Source: Davidsoniella eucalypti | Taxonomy: Eukaryota; Ascomycota; Sordariomycetes; Microascales; Ceratocystidaceae | Length of the DNA stretch: 64,000 nt | NCBI GenBank assembly: GCA_004009845.1 | Contig: RMBW01000002.1 | Coordinates: 62,001 to 126,000, forward strand | Reading direction: 5' to 3' | Shown: in pieces, positions 1 through 11,060 of the stretch | Numbering within the stretch: the stretch's first letter is position 1 | Layout: the number at the start of each line of letters is the position of its first letter | The notes under the pieces: generated by a model | Databases searched by the model: none | Told to the model about the DNA's origin: nothing | Seen by the model: only the letters and a program-made list of their open reading frames with translations | Program-made: the position numbers and the translations under genes

Positions 1-1192
1 GGGTTCTGCCTCCTGGCCCCTCGCTTGGCTGCACGATCTATACGAGCTGGACTCTATTTTTCGGGAAAGTGGGCGTTATACATGTATATGTGATACATAT
101 CATGCTTGACGTCCTTTGACCAACCGTTCTAGGCAACACCTATAGCCTGACCTCGCTATTGGATGTTCATCTATCGGCTTGGTATCTATAGCATAGCCGC
201 TCGGAAGACTCTCAAGCGCGATCTCCTTGCCGAATTCGGACCATGGAATGAAGCTTTGAGCGCCATCTAGCTGGTTTCGGTCATTTTGATTCTTCTCTGT
301 TTCTATTTTAGTTTTCAAGTTTTTAGCTCTTTTCTTTTCTTCTAGTATTCCCCCTCCCCCTTTCTATACACTCATCTCTAGCATTGTCGCTGCTCTCGCC
401 CACACTGTACATTAGCGGGACAGTATTATATATATCGTCATCATTTCACGGCAGTTCTTCTTTTGTACCTTTCTCAGCTCAGTTTTTATTGGTTTTCTCG
501 ATCTCTTGTTTCTGCTTGCTTTGCTATAGAATCTCTTTCGCTGTTGTTTTCTGCTCTATATACATACATATGACTTTTCTTTCATTCTCGATGTCACGAT
601 AAAACATCTAGCTTCATGTGCAATGTTTTGATTCCCTTTTCTTCATTTCTAAATGCAATATAGCCGTACATATGACACAAACTTTCAAGTATGATTCGTG
701 TAAGAGAATACACTAGGGTTAATACAGTCACTATAGGGTTATCCGGCTCACTTACATGAGCGGTGTCACTAATAGAGCTAAAAAACGGCGGATTATTTTG
801 GCCCATGCACGAAGATAGTATAAACCACAATGTTGGCAGATTTATTCAAAATAGGCTTGAGAGCTTGGCCTAAAACGCCAATAAGTTAAGTCAAAATTGC
901 CACAAACTGTTTCGTGGAATCTTTCTAGCCTAGGAAAGTGCCACCAACTTCATGTCTAGAATAAAAAAAAGAAACACTTCCGCCCCACATAACCGATAAC
1001 ACTTATCACACTCACCGCCCTGGCAGAAAACCAACTTTTTTTTTGGATTGCGAATAGAATTTCGGGTTGAATCTGAATCGCAACAGAGCATCGCGTAACA
1101 TAGCTAGCTTGCCATTGCTTTGATTTCTACCATCTCCTATAGTGACCCAGGCATATCGGATATCAAACGCTAAACTATTTACAATATTCACA
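1..1192. other. Intergenic, no supported gene
   Basis: I see no convincing coding region. The stretch from about 330 to 600 is pyrimidine-rich, as in a fungal promoter or 5' leader. Short open frames on both strands have no recognisable motif and biased low-complexity composition. The last 200 bases are the likely promoter and leader of the SMAP-domain gene that follows. Confidence 0.6.
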
Positions 1193-2360
1193 ATGGCCGA
1201 CTCTATAGAACAGTCCACTCCCGCTCCCTTTGTTGATGGTAAAGCTCTTTCTATACTAACAACTCTGATCCTTTGCGCCAGGAGGCGATATCACGAAACT
1301 AATCGAGACTAACCTATTTGCATCATTCTTAACAGAGCGTAAGCTTCGTCGCCAAGCCGAGCGTGCTAAGCGCGCCACTGCCCGCGATGACCTGAAGAAG
1401 GTGAAACACGAGTCTACCAAAGCTGCGAAGAAGGCCGCCAAAGCCAACATCCCGACCAAGCCTCTCCTATCTGCCGATAAAGCTGCCGGCAGGGGCCGTC
1501 TGTCTAAGAAGGAGAAGAAGGAGATGAAGGCCGCGAAGAAGGCGTCCAACAAGGCGTCCAAGAAGCACAAGGCCCCAACGGAGCGCCAACGCGAAAAAAA
1601 GATTGAGCGTATGCGCAAATTGGCTATTAAGCTAGAGGAGAATGCTATCAGGCTCATGGCCGAGAGCAAGGAAGCTTTAGCCAAGTATGAGCGCTTGAAG
1701 GCTTTGAAGGAAGCCGAGGAGGCGAAGAAGAGTGGAAAGAAGCAGGATAGTAATAAGACCATGGAAAAGGTCAAGGAAGAGACCAAGGAGGAAGAGACCA
1801 AGGAGGAAGAGAGTGAAGAGTCCTCATCTAGTGAAGATGAGGCCGACGAAAAGTCTGCCAAGGACAACACCTTGTCTTCAGAGTCCTCCGATGAAGAGGA
1901 AAATGAAGACACCTCATCTAGCTCTGGAACTGATTCCGAGCCTGAATCTAAAGAAGAGGAGGCCAAACCTGCCAAGAAGGAAAAGAAAAAGCCAAAGAAG
2001 GACGAAACCCCAGCTGCCACTCCCACCACTGAGACCAAGAAGCGCAAGTCTAGCGATGACAAGCCCGCCAAAGCGTCTAAAAAGAGCAAAATCCCTACCG
2101 AAACCCCCGCGGACAAGGCGTCCGTCGAAGAACCCAAGAAAGCTAACAGCAAGTGGCACGTTGGTGCGCTGAGCGGCGGTTCCCAACGCCAAGCCAAGTT
2201 CCTCCGCCTACTTGGCGGAGGTAAAGCTACAGCTACCGATGCCGTACCAGACAACAAGTCAGAGAAGAAGATGGTTGATCGTATAGCAGCTGACTTGGAG
2301 CATCAGTACGACGCTGGTATGCGTATGAAGACTAAAGGCCGTAAGGGTCTTGGTGCGTAA
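1193..2360 (+). CDS. SMAP (small acidic protein-like) domain protein, lysine-rich
   Basis: Two exons are proposed: 1193-1238 and 1336-2360, giving 356 residues. The body is highly charged: a Lys/Ala-rich basic N-terminal half, an acidic Ser/Glu central tract (about residues 150-210), then Lys-rich linkers. The C-terminal 70 residues carry the SMAP-like signature, including KWHVGALSGGSQRQAKFLRL and a basic end MKTKGRKGLGA. Composition suggests a nuclear or nucleolar protein; function is not known to me. The intron could instead end at 1281, since both AGs keep the frame, so an 18-residue insertion is possible. The 333-residue open frame on the opposite strand is a shadow of this biased composition. 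Confidence 0.8.
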
Positions 2361-2407
2361 AACAAATTCTGGTATTTAGGCGTGTATCTCTTTTTTTTTT
2401 TGCTAGC

Positions 2408-2413
2408 AATAAA
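2408..2413 (+). terminator. Poly(A) signal AATAAA
   Basis: A canonical AATAAA hexamer lies 48 nt after the stop of the SMAP-domain gene, following a T-run, as expected for a 3' end signal. Confidence 0.4.
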
Positions 2414-2803
2414 ACAATAGTTGCTTGGCACGAGTTGCATAGATGGAGTTTTGGGGAGCTTCGTTGTTTTATCAATTTTTTTTTCCTTTGACTGGGCGGA
2501 AATCGAAATTTGTTACCTAGATACAGTCAAGAAAAGAATACAGTGTATATACATATTGAATTCACTATTAACATGTAAATAAAGTAGAGAGTTTGATTTC
2601 ACTAATGCACAGGACACACGTTTTGTAAGGTGAAATATGAATAAAATTTGACAAATGCTAGAATATATCTTCCATGAAAACTGACTTGAAAGATCAATGG
2701 CTATTAGGAAGTTGTGTGAATTTAGCAATACTAAATTCAAATGCAGCGATCTTCATTGAAAATGCTTGCCTAAAGAACAAAACTCGCTGTATAAGTTTTG
2801 TAC
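2414..2803. other. Convergent intergenic spacer
   Basis: AT-rich spacer between two convergent genes. I see no RNA gene or repeat in it. Confidence 0.5.
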
Positions 2804-3244
2804 TCAGGATAGGTACTGTAATAGAGCGGAATCACTTCTATAAAGCATGAGGATCGTGCCTACATCACGATAGAGTGTTAGCTATTGGACCGTCAGATCA
2901 CGAATATGAATCGATGTGTAACTTACACAGAACAGACAATATGTTGCCAAAGTGCTTCTTGCCAAACACCGCGGCGTTGAAGATGAAAATCATCAGATAT
3001 TTGCTGAGGGCCTTGAGAAACATGCCAACGTAGCCGGCTCTGGTCTTCTCGGCCTCGATATTCTTATTCTTAAGGAGACGACGTTGCACAGCCATGACAT
3101 TTTTGATCTTTGCAGCGGTTTCGGGGCAGTTTTGAATGCCCCATTGGACTTGAGAACGAGTGTTAGGACGAGTCTTTTGCGGAAAATCATGTTAGTATCG
3201 AATCTTGATGGCAGAGTATGATCTGGACAGATGGGACTCACCAT
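2804..3244 (-). CDS. Small predicted membrane protein of unknown family
   Basis: Three coding exons on the minus strand are proposed: 3244-3242 (the ATG alone), 3173-2927 and 2859-2804, giving 101 residues. The first intron starts directly after ATG with GTGAGT and contains TACTAAC; the second starts GTAAGT. All phases join without a stop. The product starts MTRPNTRSQVQWGIQNCPE, has a basic amphipathic middle (QRRLLKNKNIEAEKTRAGYV), then hydrophobic stretches around residues 62-95 that look like one or two membrane spans. I do not recognise the family. The last exon is the least certain part. Nearest neighbour is another short membrane-protein gene on the same strand with the same ATG-intron layout. 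Confidence 0.6.
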
Positions 3245-3882
3245 TTTGACTATGTAAGTATACTAGAAAGTACTTGAGAGGAAGTAAGAGAGATTTCTGA
3301 GCGAATTCAGCTTATAGAGAAGATATAGAATAGTAGAATAGTGAATTCTGGTGATTCTGAAGTTTGAAAGTGGAAGAATTTTTTTTTAGAATGCTTAGCG
3401 GACATGATCCTATACTAAACTCTGAAGTCCTATATATGCAAACGGAATAGACAGAACGCCTACAGGGCCAGAAAGTCCGGCAGTATTATCTTGCCACAAG
3501 GCGTATAATTAGTAGGCGTATTTTGTGGTGACCGCCTTATACAAGCTAAATATGAAGACTCACGATGTTCTAGAACGCAACTAAAAACCCAGATCCGGCA
3601 ACTCTCTTAGTACCATAACGGGATTCGGATATTCGCAAGCATGGCATTACCACGTGAATTTAGACTTTATTGAGAGAAAACCCCCATAATCCAAAGAAAC
3701 TAACAAGTAAAATAAAAAAAGTCTAGTGACAAATGAACAGCGCCCCAGACTTGGTGATAGGAGCATCGGTGATGCAATACTAAAACAAAGAAAGAAAATG
3801 GAAGACAAAAGAGGTTTAGAGTGCTAAGCTTGAAGCGCCTCAAAACATATATGAAGACAGCCAGAATACTAGCTCATGCTGT
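3245..3882. other. Intergenic between two minus-strand genes
   Basis: Promoter and leader of the preceding minus-strand gene plus the 3' flank of the RAMP4-like gene. It includes a CACGTG hexamer near 3652. No coding region seen. Confidence 0.5.
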
Positions 3883-4279
3883 CTAGCGGGATCTAAGGAA
3901 CATGTTAATGCCCTCAAAAATGATACTTCCGACAACAATAAAGGCGAGAAGACCTGCGAATGAGAGAGTTAGCTTATAGAGAACAATCTGTGCTGACGAT
4001 TGTGAGTAACTTACCTAGCCAGGCCGGGGATAAAGTCTGCTTTGGCTTGTCCCTGACTACCTTGGTGGTATCAACCTGAGCCTTTCCCATACGAGATTCC
4101 TGCTTCTTGGCGAAGAGAGCATTGCGCTGGCGCTGCTTAAGAGTTTGGCCAGACTAAAGAGAGAGAAAGGGGACGACAGGTTAGCAATGTGCGCCTCGGA
4201 GATCGCGAAGAAGAAGCAATACGTCGCGCGCCGGTGACGTGTGTCGAAAGTAGAAGCAGATTTAGCTAGTGCTTACCAT
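3883..4279 (-). CDS. YSY6: RAMP4/SERP family ER membrane protein (Ysy6-like)
   Basis: Three exons: 4279-4277 (ATG only), 4153-4015 and 3953-3883, giving 70 residues, the usual size for RAMP4/SERP1/Ysy6. The N-terminal half is polar and basic (SGQTLKQRQRNALFAKKQES), followed by a linker and a short conserved turn ending SPAWLG. One C-terminal hydrophobic span follows (LLAFIVVGSIIFEGINMFL), so this is a tail-anchored protein. Family members associate with the Sec61 translocon and stabilise membrane proteins under ER stress. Introns of 123 and 61 nt have GTAAGC/GTAAGT donors. The first intron directly follows the start codon, so translation starts from a spliced AUG. Fit to the family is strong. 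Confidence 0.9.
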
Positions 4280-5144
4280 GATGAATATGAGGGCAAATTA
4301 TAAAGATTATGTTGTGAAGCATACAGGCCACGAAGCTAGAGAACAATGGCGCAATGTGTTGTGGCGCGATCCGCAATTCGACCAGACCGTGAATATATTA
4401 GGAATGCGCTTGCGATAGAGCAATTGGACCGATTTGGATTGGATATATCAAGGAGGGGAGGTGAGGTGTCAGAGGATAAGAGAGCGATCACACTTTCCCA
4501 AGAGATTCGAGAAAAAGTCTGGGGTTGGCCGTGATTTGAACAAGTTGCTTATGTCTAATGCTAGTCGTAATAGATCAAGTAATCGTAATAATCGTCGAAG
4601 AGAGAATTGTCGTAGAATTATCGGCAGTTGGCAGGACAAGGCTTCTAGAATACGGGAAAACAAACACCGAGGCCAAGCAAGCAAAATCAAGGGCGCGTTC
4701 GACGAGCCGGCTGATATAGACGTAGTTATATAGAAGATAGAGACAGAATATAGAACAACCTGGATTGTCAATTTTGTTCCAGAGTTCGTATTGGAAGCAC
4801 GTGAAAAGTCACAAGGGAAGAAACCACAGAAATTGAATCAATATTAGCCGTCTTTCTGGCCTTTGGGAGACCTTTTGTTTAGGCTGTTTTATGAGGCCAA
4901 GCTGGCCAAGCTGCCAAGCTTGTTGTTATTATTTAGCCAAAAATGGATAGAAAACACATTGGTTGGATGGCCGGCCATAAGTCTGTTGACGCCTTACTAA
5001 TCTTTGGCTATTCTCTCTATGGCATCGCCCCCACATTTATCACAACCATATAGTTGTGTGTATATCAAGATATCTTGATTCAGCGTCATTTACACCTTTG
5101 GCTGGAGACCACAGATACACCCCAACCCTAAGACCGACACGACT
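4280..5144. other. Divergent promoter region
   Basis: Spacer between the RAMP4-like gene and the DUF5321-like gene, transcribed away from each other. Short frames at 4346-4733 are Arg/Asn-rich low-complexity and lack homology I can recognise. Contains CACGTG near 4800 and a telobox at 5124. Confidence 0.5.
5124..5131 (+). promoter_or_regulatory. Telobox AACCCTAA
   Basis: An exact AACCCTAA octamer lies 13 nt before the start codon at 5145, probably in the leader or core promoter. This motif recurs in the window; in fungi Tbf1/Rap1-type Myb proteins bind such sequences. Binding here is inferred. Confidence 0.35.
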
Positions 5145-5574
5145 ATGCTTGCATCTGTGATTTCAAGAGCTTTGCTTACCCGCGCGGCCACTTCAAGCCG
5201 TCATAATGCTGTTCAAGGGCAGAGATTACGCTATTCAACAGAGCCACCAGCTCCTAGCCATGTAAGATTGAACAACCTACTAACAGACTATATATTCAAT
5301 TGGCCGTTTCAATTAATTGTCTATCTGTAATAGACCGATTTCTATAAGACGTTTGGCCGTCCTATTGCCAAGGTGCTCATGATTTCGATGTTCACGTACC
5401 AGGTGCTTTATATTGGCTGGACAAAGCTCGAGCAAAATGATATCAAGAATATCAAAAATGGTAAGATGACGGCTTCTTATCTTCTTCTCACGCAGGTTTA
5501 TACTGACTCACACAGCCGAAATCGAGAAATTGGAGGGCCAGATCACGGAACTAAAAACCGAAAAGAAGCTCTAA
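5145..5574 (+). CDS. DUF5321-like small mitochondrial membrane protein
   Basis: Three exons: 5145-5261, 5334-5460 and 5516-5574, giving 100 residues; phases close exactly. The N-terminus (MLASVISRALLTRAATSSRH) is rich in Arg/Ser/Ala with no acid, typical of a mitochondrial presequence. It continues to TDFYKTFGRPIAKV, a hydrophobic span (VLMISMFTYQVLYIGW) and a charged coiled-coil tail (AEIEKLEGQITELKTEK). This order matches fungal proteins I know as DUF5321, which somewhat resemble Ina17 of the yeast inner-membrane assembly complex. The name is from memory of the pattern. Function is unproven; inner-membrane location is an inference. Confidence 0.65.
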
Positions 5575-5759
5575 AGAACTTCACCATCCTGTGTCCATTT
5601 CTTGTACTACCACCGTATATCTTGTAACATTAATTACGTCATACTATTCACATAAAGATTGCTTTATGCATGCAGGTAGCTGATTCGTCTGCCTATATGA
5701 ATGTCTATTATGCAACTCATATCCTATTTTCTATACAACATATCCTACACAGCCACACC

Positions 5760-6758
5760 TTACTCCGACTTCTTGGCCTTGGGGCCACCCTTGACACGTT
5801 TGGCGACGGGTTTGTTGATATGGTGGTTAGGAATCCAGCTCTCATCGTAACCAGAAGCATTGGCAGCACCAGACTCGTCACCAGAGGTGGGATCGGCAAT
5901 GACAGGAACAGCCTTCTTGGCCTTGGCAGCGCGCTTGGGAGCAGGGGCCGGGAAGAAGGCCTCGATCCAGGTCTTGTAGATGAAGTAGCCAATACCGCCG
6001 AAAGTAGCACCTAGCACCAGGTACAGGAACAGACTAAATGGGATTGTTAGCGTTGTGCTTGCCACCATTGGCTTGGAATTCGGATCAAATGACTTACATC
6101 TGGGGGTCCAGGAGACTGATCGGAGGCTCAACGATGGAGGCTGTGCTGTTGAAAGCAGACACGGTGTAGACCTGGCCCTTGGAATCGCTGATGACAGCAA
6201 CAAGGTTCAGTCTAACATCCTGAGGGTTCATGTCCAGCTCAAACGAGTATTGGATGGACTTGGCCTGACCTCCAAGAATACGGTGGCCAAACTGGGTGGC
6301 AGTAAGGTTGTGAATGGTCTGGTCTGCAACAAGCGTAGATTCGAGACGGCCGCCGACAAAAGCCAGCTGCAGAGTCTCGTTGGCCTGGTTCTCAAGCTCA
6401 ATGCGCGCAACTGTGGGCTGGCCATTGACGAGCTTCAGACCGAGAGTAGAATCAGAGCCAGGGAACGAAGTGGTGAGCTTGGCAGGCAGAGGAGGGAGTT
6501 CGGCAGGGGCGTCAGCAGTCTAAAAAAGGGTCGGATATGTTAGTAATGCATATGTTCACGTGCTCTAGATTCTCTCCATATCGAAGCATTGAGGAGGGAC
6601 TCGTTAGCCTAGTAGATTGAAGCGCGATGCCATAGCTACGAAAAGCAATCTTCGAGCCAACTTATACGATTCTTTGGTTGAAAACATACAGGTTCCTGGG
6701 CGAAAACGCCAACAACTGACATGGCCAGAGCGGCCAGCATGGAGCGCTTGAAGAGCAT
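5760..6758 (-). CDS. IRC22: Irc22/TRAP-alpha (translocon-associated protein alpha) family
   Basis: Three exons: 6758-6690, 6519-6098 and 6033-5760, giving 254 residues. Residues 1-20 (MLFKRSMLAALAMSVVGVFA) are a signal peptide. A lumenal beta-rich domain follows, with KLVNGQPTVARIELENQANE and a later VISDSKGQVYTVSAFN. One membrane span sits around residues 164-186 (ILFLYLVLGATFGGIGYFIY). The cytosolic tail is Lys-rich (KRVKGGPKAKKSE). Size and order match the fungal Irc22/TRAP-alpha family, an ER membrane protein linked to the translocon. The introns (170 and 64 nt) sit after the signal peptide and just before the membrane span. The long plus-strand frame over the same bases is a shadow. Confidence 0.85.
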
Positions 6759-7984
6759 GGTGGTGGATGGCAGAGAAGACCGGGACGGGAAGGCGTAAGC
6801 GAATAGAAAGACGGCGAGATCACAGCTAGAAATCAGAAAGGAAGCAAATCCGTCTGATTAGAAGTGGTGATGACTAGGGCAGATTTTCTTGGTATTATCG
6901 AATGTCGAGATAGACCCAAGAAGAAAGAAAAGTCGAGTTATTGATGTTCAACTAGAAAAAAAAAGAAGCAGAAAAATACGGACTAAGGAAATGGTCGTTG
7001 CTTTTCCAGAGGTTTCGTACGTGGTAACTGCAGCAGTCAGAAGGCCACATGTTCCTGTTCCTGCGGTCTCCATCGAGCTTCTTGCTGCTATAGTGGGCCG
7101 TAGCTTATCTTATCAGGCTTGTGCTGTACCCGAATCTGGGGATGGGCCCCATTATTTCGATGCAGTATAGCCAGCTTGATGATGTGTAACAAACGACAAT
7201 AACAACAATGACGATATTAATAGAAGTTTATGATAATTCCTAACAAAGATACGGTTTCATGTTCTCGCCAGTCTGCAAAGTAATTGGCGAGCAAAGCGCA
7301 TTATTATGTATATTGGCCAAACCCTAATTCGAGCCACTGCCGATTCCGAACTAAGTGCGTCGTAATGTTGGGCTCCATTCGCATTATCTATCATACTAGC
7401 ATGGCCAGTTCAAGGATCCTGATATTGCCCCGCGACTCTTCTTCTACCTAGGACATAACATATATATGTACTGTATAGCAGCCGTCAGTTACTGAGTCAA
7501 TGACACTGAGAAAAGCTCAACCTGCTCGCTTGAGACAAGAAAGACGCTGACGTCCGAACGGCATGTTGGCGGATTGTTCTGTGCCTCATCGACCATTCTA
7601 TACAGTTTCCGTTTTCGTGGCTCTCTCTTGTCTTCCTTCTTGTTTGTATCTGGTTTCTCAACCATATTATCTAATCGCACCATACCCTAGCCATATTGGT
7701 TCATTTCCACCCACTTGTTTGCTTTGCTCTTCCCTTTGTTTAAGTCCGTTCCATCCTGTTCTTGTGCCCCGCCTAAACGGCTCTGCCTTGATCTGATAAG
7801 CGGATGAAACCAAGGAGGGATCGTGTCTTTTTTTTTTTTCAGTGTTTTATTTCATCGGACCCTAGATCGGAACGCTCGGGTAATTCTCCAGCGAGGTAAT
7901 ACATCAAATAAAGCCCCAAAAAAAGGGCGCCTTGCTTTTTGCGACGCCGCTACATAATTATCAAGCATTCCACAGGCCGGTATC
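6759..7984. other. Divergent intergenic region
   Basis: Spacer between Irc22 and the F-box-like gene. Contains TGAGTCA near 7495 (an AP-1/Gcn4-type heptamer) and a telobox at 7320-7327. Open frames at 6889, 7489 and 7563 lack motifs. I see no gene. Confidence 0.5.
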
Positions 7985-10587
7985 ATGAGATTAGTTAGAG
8001 CCCGTGGCCCCCAAGGCCGTAAGTCTGTCTTCACTGATCCGTTCGATGCTCATCGCAGCGTTCAAGTCGACCAATGCTGCTTTCTTTGCCAACGTGATCT
8101 CGTACGCCACAACAAGTTCCGTCTTGCCCTTGAGGCTCTAGACTGGCAAGCTTTAGACCATGCACTAGTAGCTAGTATGTATATGTTCGTGTATTTGAGA
8201 TATCTGCCTCGTTCACTCTCTTGATTGCCAGTGATCTAACAATATCTAGTGTATTATGATGGCCATGACATCAGTCTCTTTGACCATGTTTCTCGGCCAC
8301 TTCTTGATAGTCGGCGGCGCACTGATGGTGAACTGATGCTATTCGTCTCCCGACGCCGTGTCATATTCAAGAACACAATTGCCATGGAGTCTCACTCAGA
8401 CTGTGGCCGTTGCTACCCTGACCGTGGCGTCTATCTCGCCCATAAACAATGCTGGCAGGTTTCACAGGGCGCGTTCCCTCGTCAACTTGAGCGGCTATTA
8501 CGCTTTGCTATCGCGACCCGCGCACTCTTTCCCAGGCCAGAAAGATACCCCAGTCAAAATCTGGTTTCTTTCTACGGCTGCTCTAGATGGGCAATCAAAT
8601 CAACCCATTTGGGCAAACTTCTCACCAAGATCGAGTCAAGTCTACCAACTGAACTTCAAGACTGTATCATTCAAATGCTAGAAGAAACTCCAATATGGCA
8701 CATGCTCCATACCCGTGCACAGGCTATCCCGTTAATCAAAAAGGCAGATCGGTATAACCTTGATGTTGAGCCTGTAATAGTGCCCGTACGGGGTGCTCTA
8801 GACGACGATATCTGTACGCTGTCGGCTAGTTTTGAGGAGTTGTTTTTTGTCGATTACATCAAAGACCTTTGTTACAATAGCGAGGACTCCAACGCCTTCA
8901 CAATAAATGTCCGTGATGCCCCGACTCAGGGTATCTGCTTTGCCGTGAGCAAACATGGGCTACGCGGTATCAAGATCAAGTATGCTGATGGTACTGACTC
9001 TGAATGGTTGGGATATACTGAAGGCTGCTGGTTTGGTGTAGCTTATGGAACAGATCTCAGACATCTTTGTGTGCTTAAATCGGTATGTCGAGATATAATC
9101 CAACTCGAATTAGTGGTGTATTCTAACAACTTGCAGGTCTTCACTATTATGCGCATTGCGTTTGGCGCATCGAACCTTCAGTCCGAGAATGACAAGACGA
9201 TACATTCACATAAAGTCATACACCCACTATGGGACCGCGAGCTGTTCTTCTCATCTAATCACTATCATGCATTCCGGCCTTTAGAATTCGGCTCCCTATC
9301 TATCATGATACCATACTATCGTAACTGGCGCACTTTCCGCTATCTTCCCCTAGAATTTGCAGACGGATATGCCTCTGGTCTAACTTTCTACAATGACCGA
9401 AGAGGAAAATGTGGCGTTACAGTTCATGGTCCTCCTCCTAAAAATACCATAGGTCGGTATGGCCAAAAGATTCTAGCAGAGACCGTTACTCTTGGCGTTA
9501 GAGATGGCATCGCGACTCATTTTTCGCTTAGTATTGGTGAAACACTCACTACTTTCCATGTTCGTGAGAGCGGTAGCGCTGGATCATCGCCTGTAATATC
9601 AGTAAGTCTATACTTATCTCATACTGAAGCCTATCATTCTAACACATAGTTTAGATCATAACAAGTCATAGCCGTAAATTCAATTTTGGGCCACACCAGT
9701 ATTGCCAAATGCTGCCCAATGACCACTTCTTCACTAAAGACTGGGCTGTTCTCAACTGTCCCGGTGATATCAAAGTAAACGGTATATTCTTCCACGCCGC
9801 CGATATACCCGACAATCCGGACACTGTCGTTCCATCGTTAGCCAAAGAGCTTGGCGTTTGTCTTGCCACGCCACGTCGGCCGTCTGCAGTTGCTATGCCA
9901 TCAGTTTTGATGACGCCAGAACAAGAATTCACAAATACGCCCTTTGCTGCCTTCAGATTAGGCGTTGATACAGCCAAAGGTCTATACGCAGAAAGCAGTG
10001 CACATAGTGTATATTCTGCTGTCGCCCCTCTTAACCAAGACATAATTTCTCTTGATGTTCGTAAAACGGGGCTGAGAATCATTGGTCTTCTTATAACCTA
10101 TGGTAATGGCTCACGTTCTGCCTTGGGCCAATGGCTTCCTCCAGATTGCGATGCCCACTCCAACGTCTTCCGCCATTATCAAATATGGACTCGTGAAGCC
10201 GCCACGCCAGCTTCCTCTTTATCCAACACTCCTACAGATTCCTCATCAAAGCCATCTCAGCTAAACGTTCCAAACGATGTGGCTGCCCTTGATTTCCATA
10301 TGCGCGAACTTGTGAACCCAGTGTCTTCTCGGTCTAACCTTATGATAATTTCGCATATCGAGGTCCGTCATCATGCGCCGACTGAACGCTTCAAGTCAAC
10401 GGCATTCCCACCCGGCCATTCTCGCGGAACTCGGTTGATCAAGACTTTTAGTTGTGCTAGTGTTCATGACCCGGCTATGTTAGTTTGGTGGACAACTTTC
10501 GCTGCAGATGATGTTTCGATTGTTAATCGTGCCGAGACGGAAGAACAGGCCCCAGTAGACCCTTTCCCGGCCCGTTCCATACTTTGA
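7985..10587 (+). CDS. F-box-like fungal protein of unknown function
   Basis: Four exons: 7985-8174, 8250-9082, 9137-9601 and 9655-10587, giving 806 residues. The third boundary is supported by GTATGT, TTCTAAC and GCAG, although that 54-nt intron is also readable through. The N-terminus has paired cysteines (VDQCCFLCQRDL, then CGRCYP and HKQC), possibly zinc-binding. Around residue 195 there is an F-box-like segment, SSLPTELQDCIIQMLEETP. The long C-terminal part has alternating beta-type stretches and no motif I recognise. If the F-box is real, the protein would be a ubiquitin-ligase adaptor; that is an inference. The start is the first ATG before the exon-1 donor and begins MRLVRARGPQGRKSVF. 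Confidence 0.7.
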
Positions 10588-11060
10588 GCTTTGTTTCCTA
10601 TATTTTTCAGATATAATACCCAAGATTTCCTTTACATGCACAGAGATGAATAATGATTTGATCTGAGAAAACGTTTGTTTATAGTTTTAATGTTTAATTA
10701 GTTACTTAAACCAAAGTAAAAAAACACTCCAAAGTGATTATCGATGAGATAAGAACCCTCAATATAAGAAGAAAGAAAACGGATAACAAGAAGAAACCTA
10801 CTATCCTTCCAGCCGCCAGGAGACCTGTCCTCGTAAAATATATGAAAAACGAGGAAGATAGGAATAGTGCCAGTATATAGGACCAAATCCTCAAGTGAAC
10901 GCCGTGCTATGCAAAAAAAAAAAAGAAAAGAGATAGAAAAAAACAAATAGCCACAAAGGGCAAAATGATCAAAACAGAATACGTGTGTAAAGAGTCGACA
11001 AGATGTTGTTCAAACCCAGTTCTACTCCAAATGATGGATGAAAAAAAAAAAAACCCCCAT
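10588..11060. other. Convergent 3' spacer
   Basis: AT-rich spacer between the F-box-like gene and MED5, with homopolymer A tracts at about 10910 and 11040. Minus-strand frames here are Phe/Leu-rich low-complexity. Nothing else seen. Confidence 0.5.

Noticed and set aside
1256..2257. 333-codon open frame on the minus strand
   Set aside because: It is the antisense shadow of the Lys/Glu/Ser-rich SMAP gene, giving Ser/Phe/Leu low-complexity; the plus-strand product has a recognisable domain.
4346..4771. Overlapping frames of about 100 codons on both strands
   Set aside because: Arg/Asn or Leu-rich low-complexity in a divergent promoter, with no motif or splice support.
5670..6543. Plus-strand frames of 114 and 162 codons
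   Set aside because: They overlap the exons of the minus-strand Irc22/TRAP-alpha gene, which has a signal peptide and membrane span.
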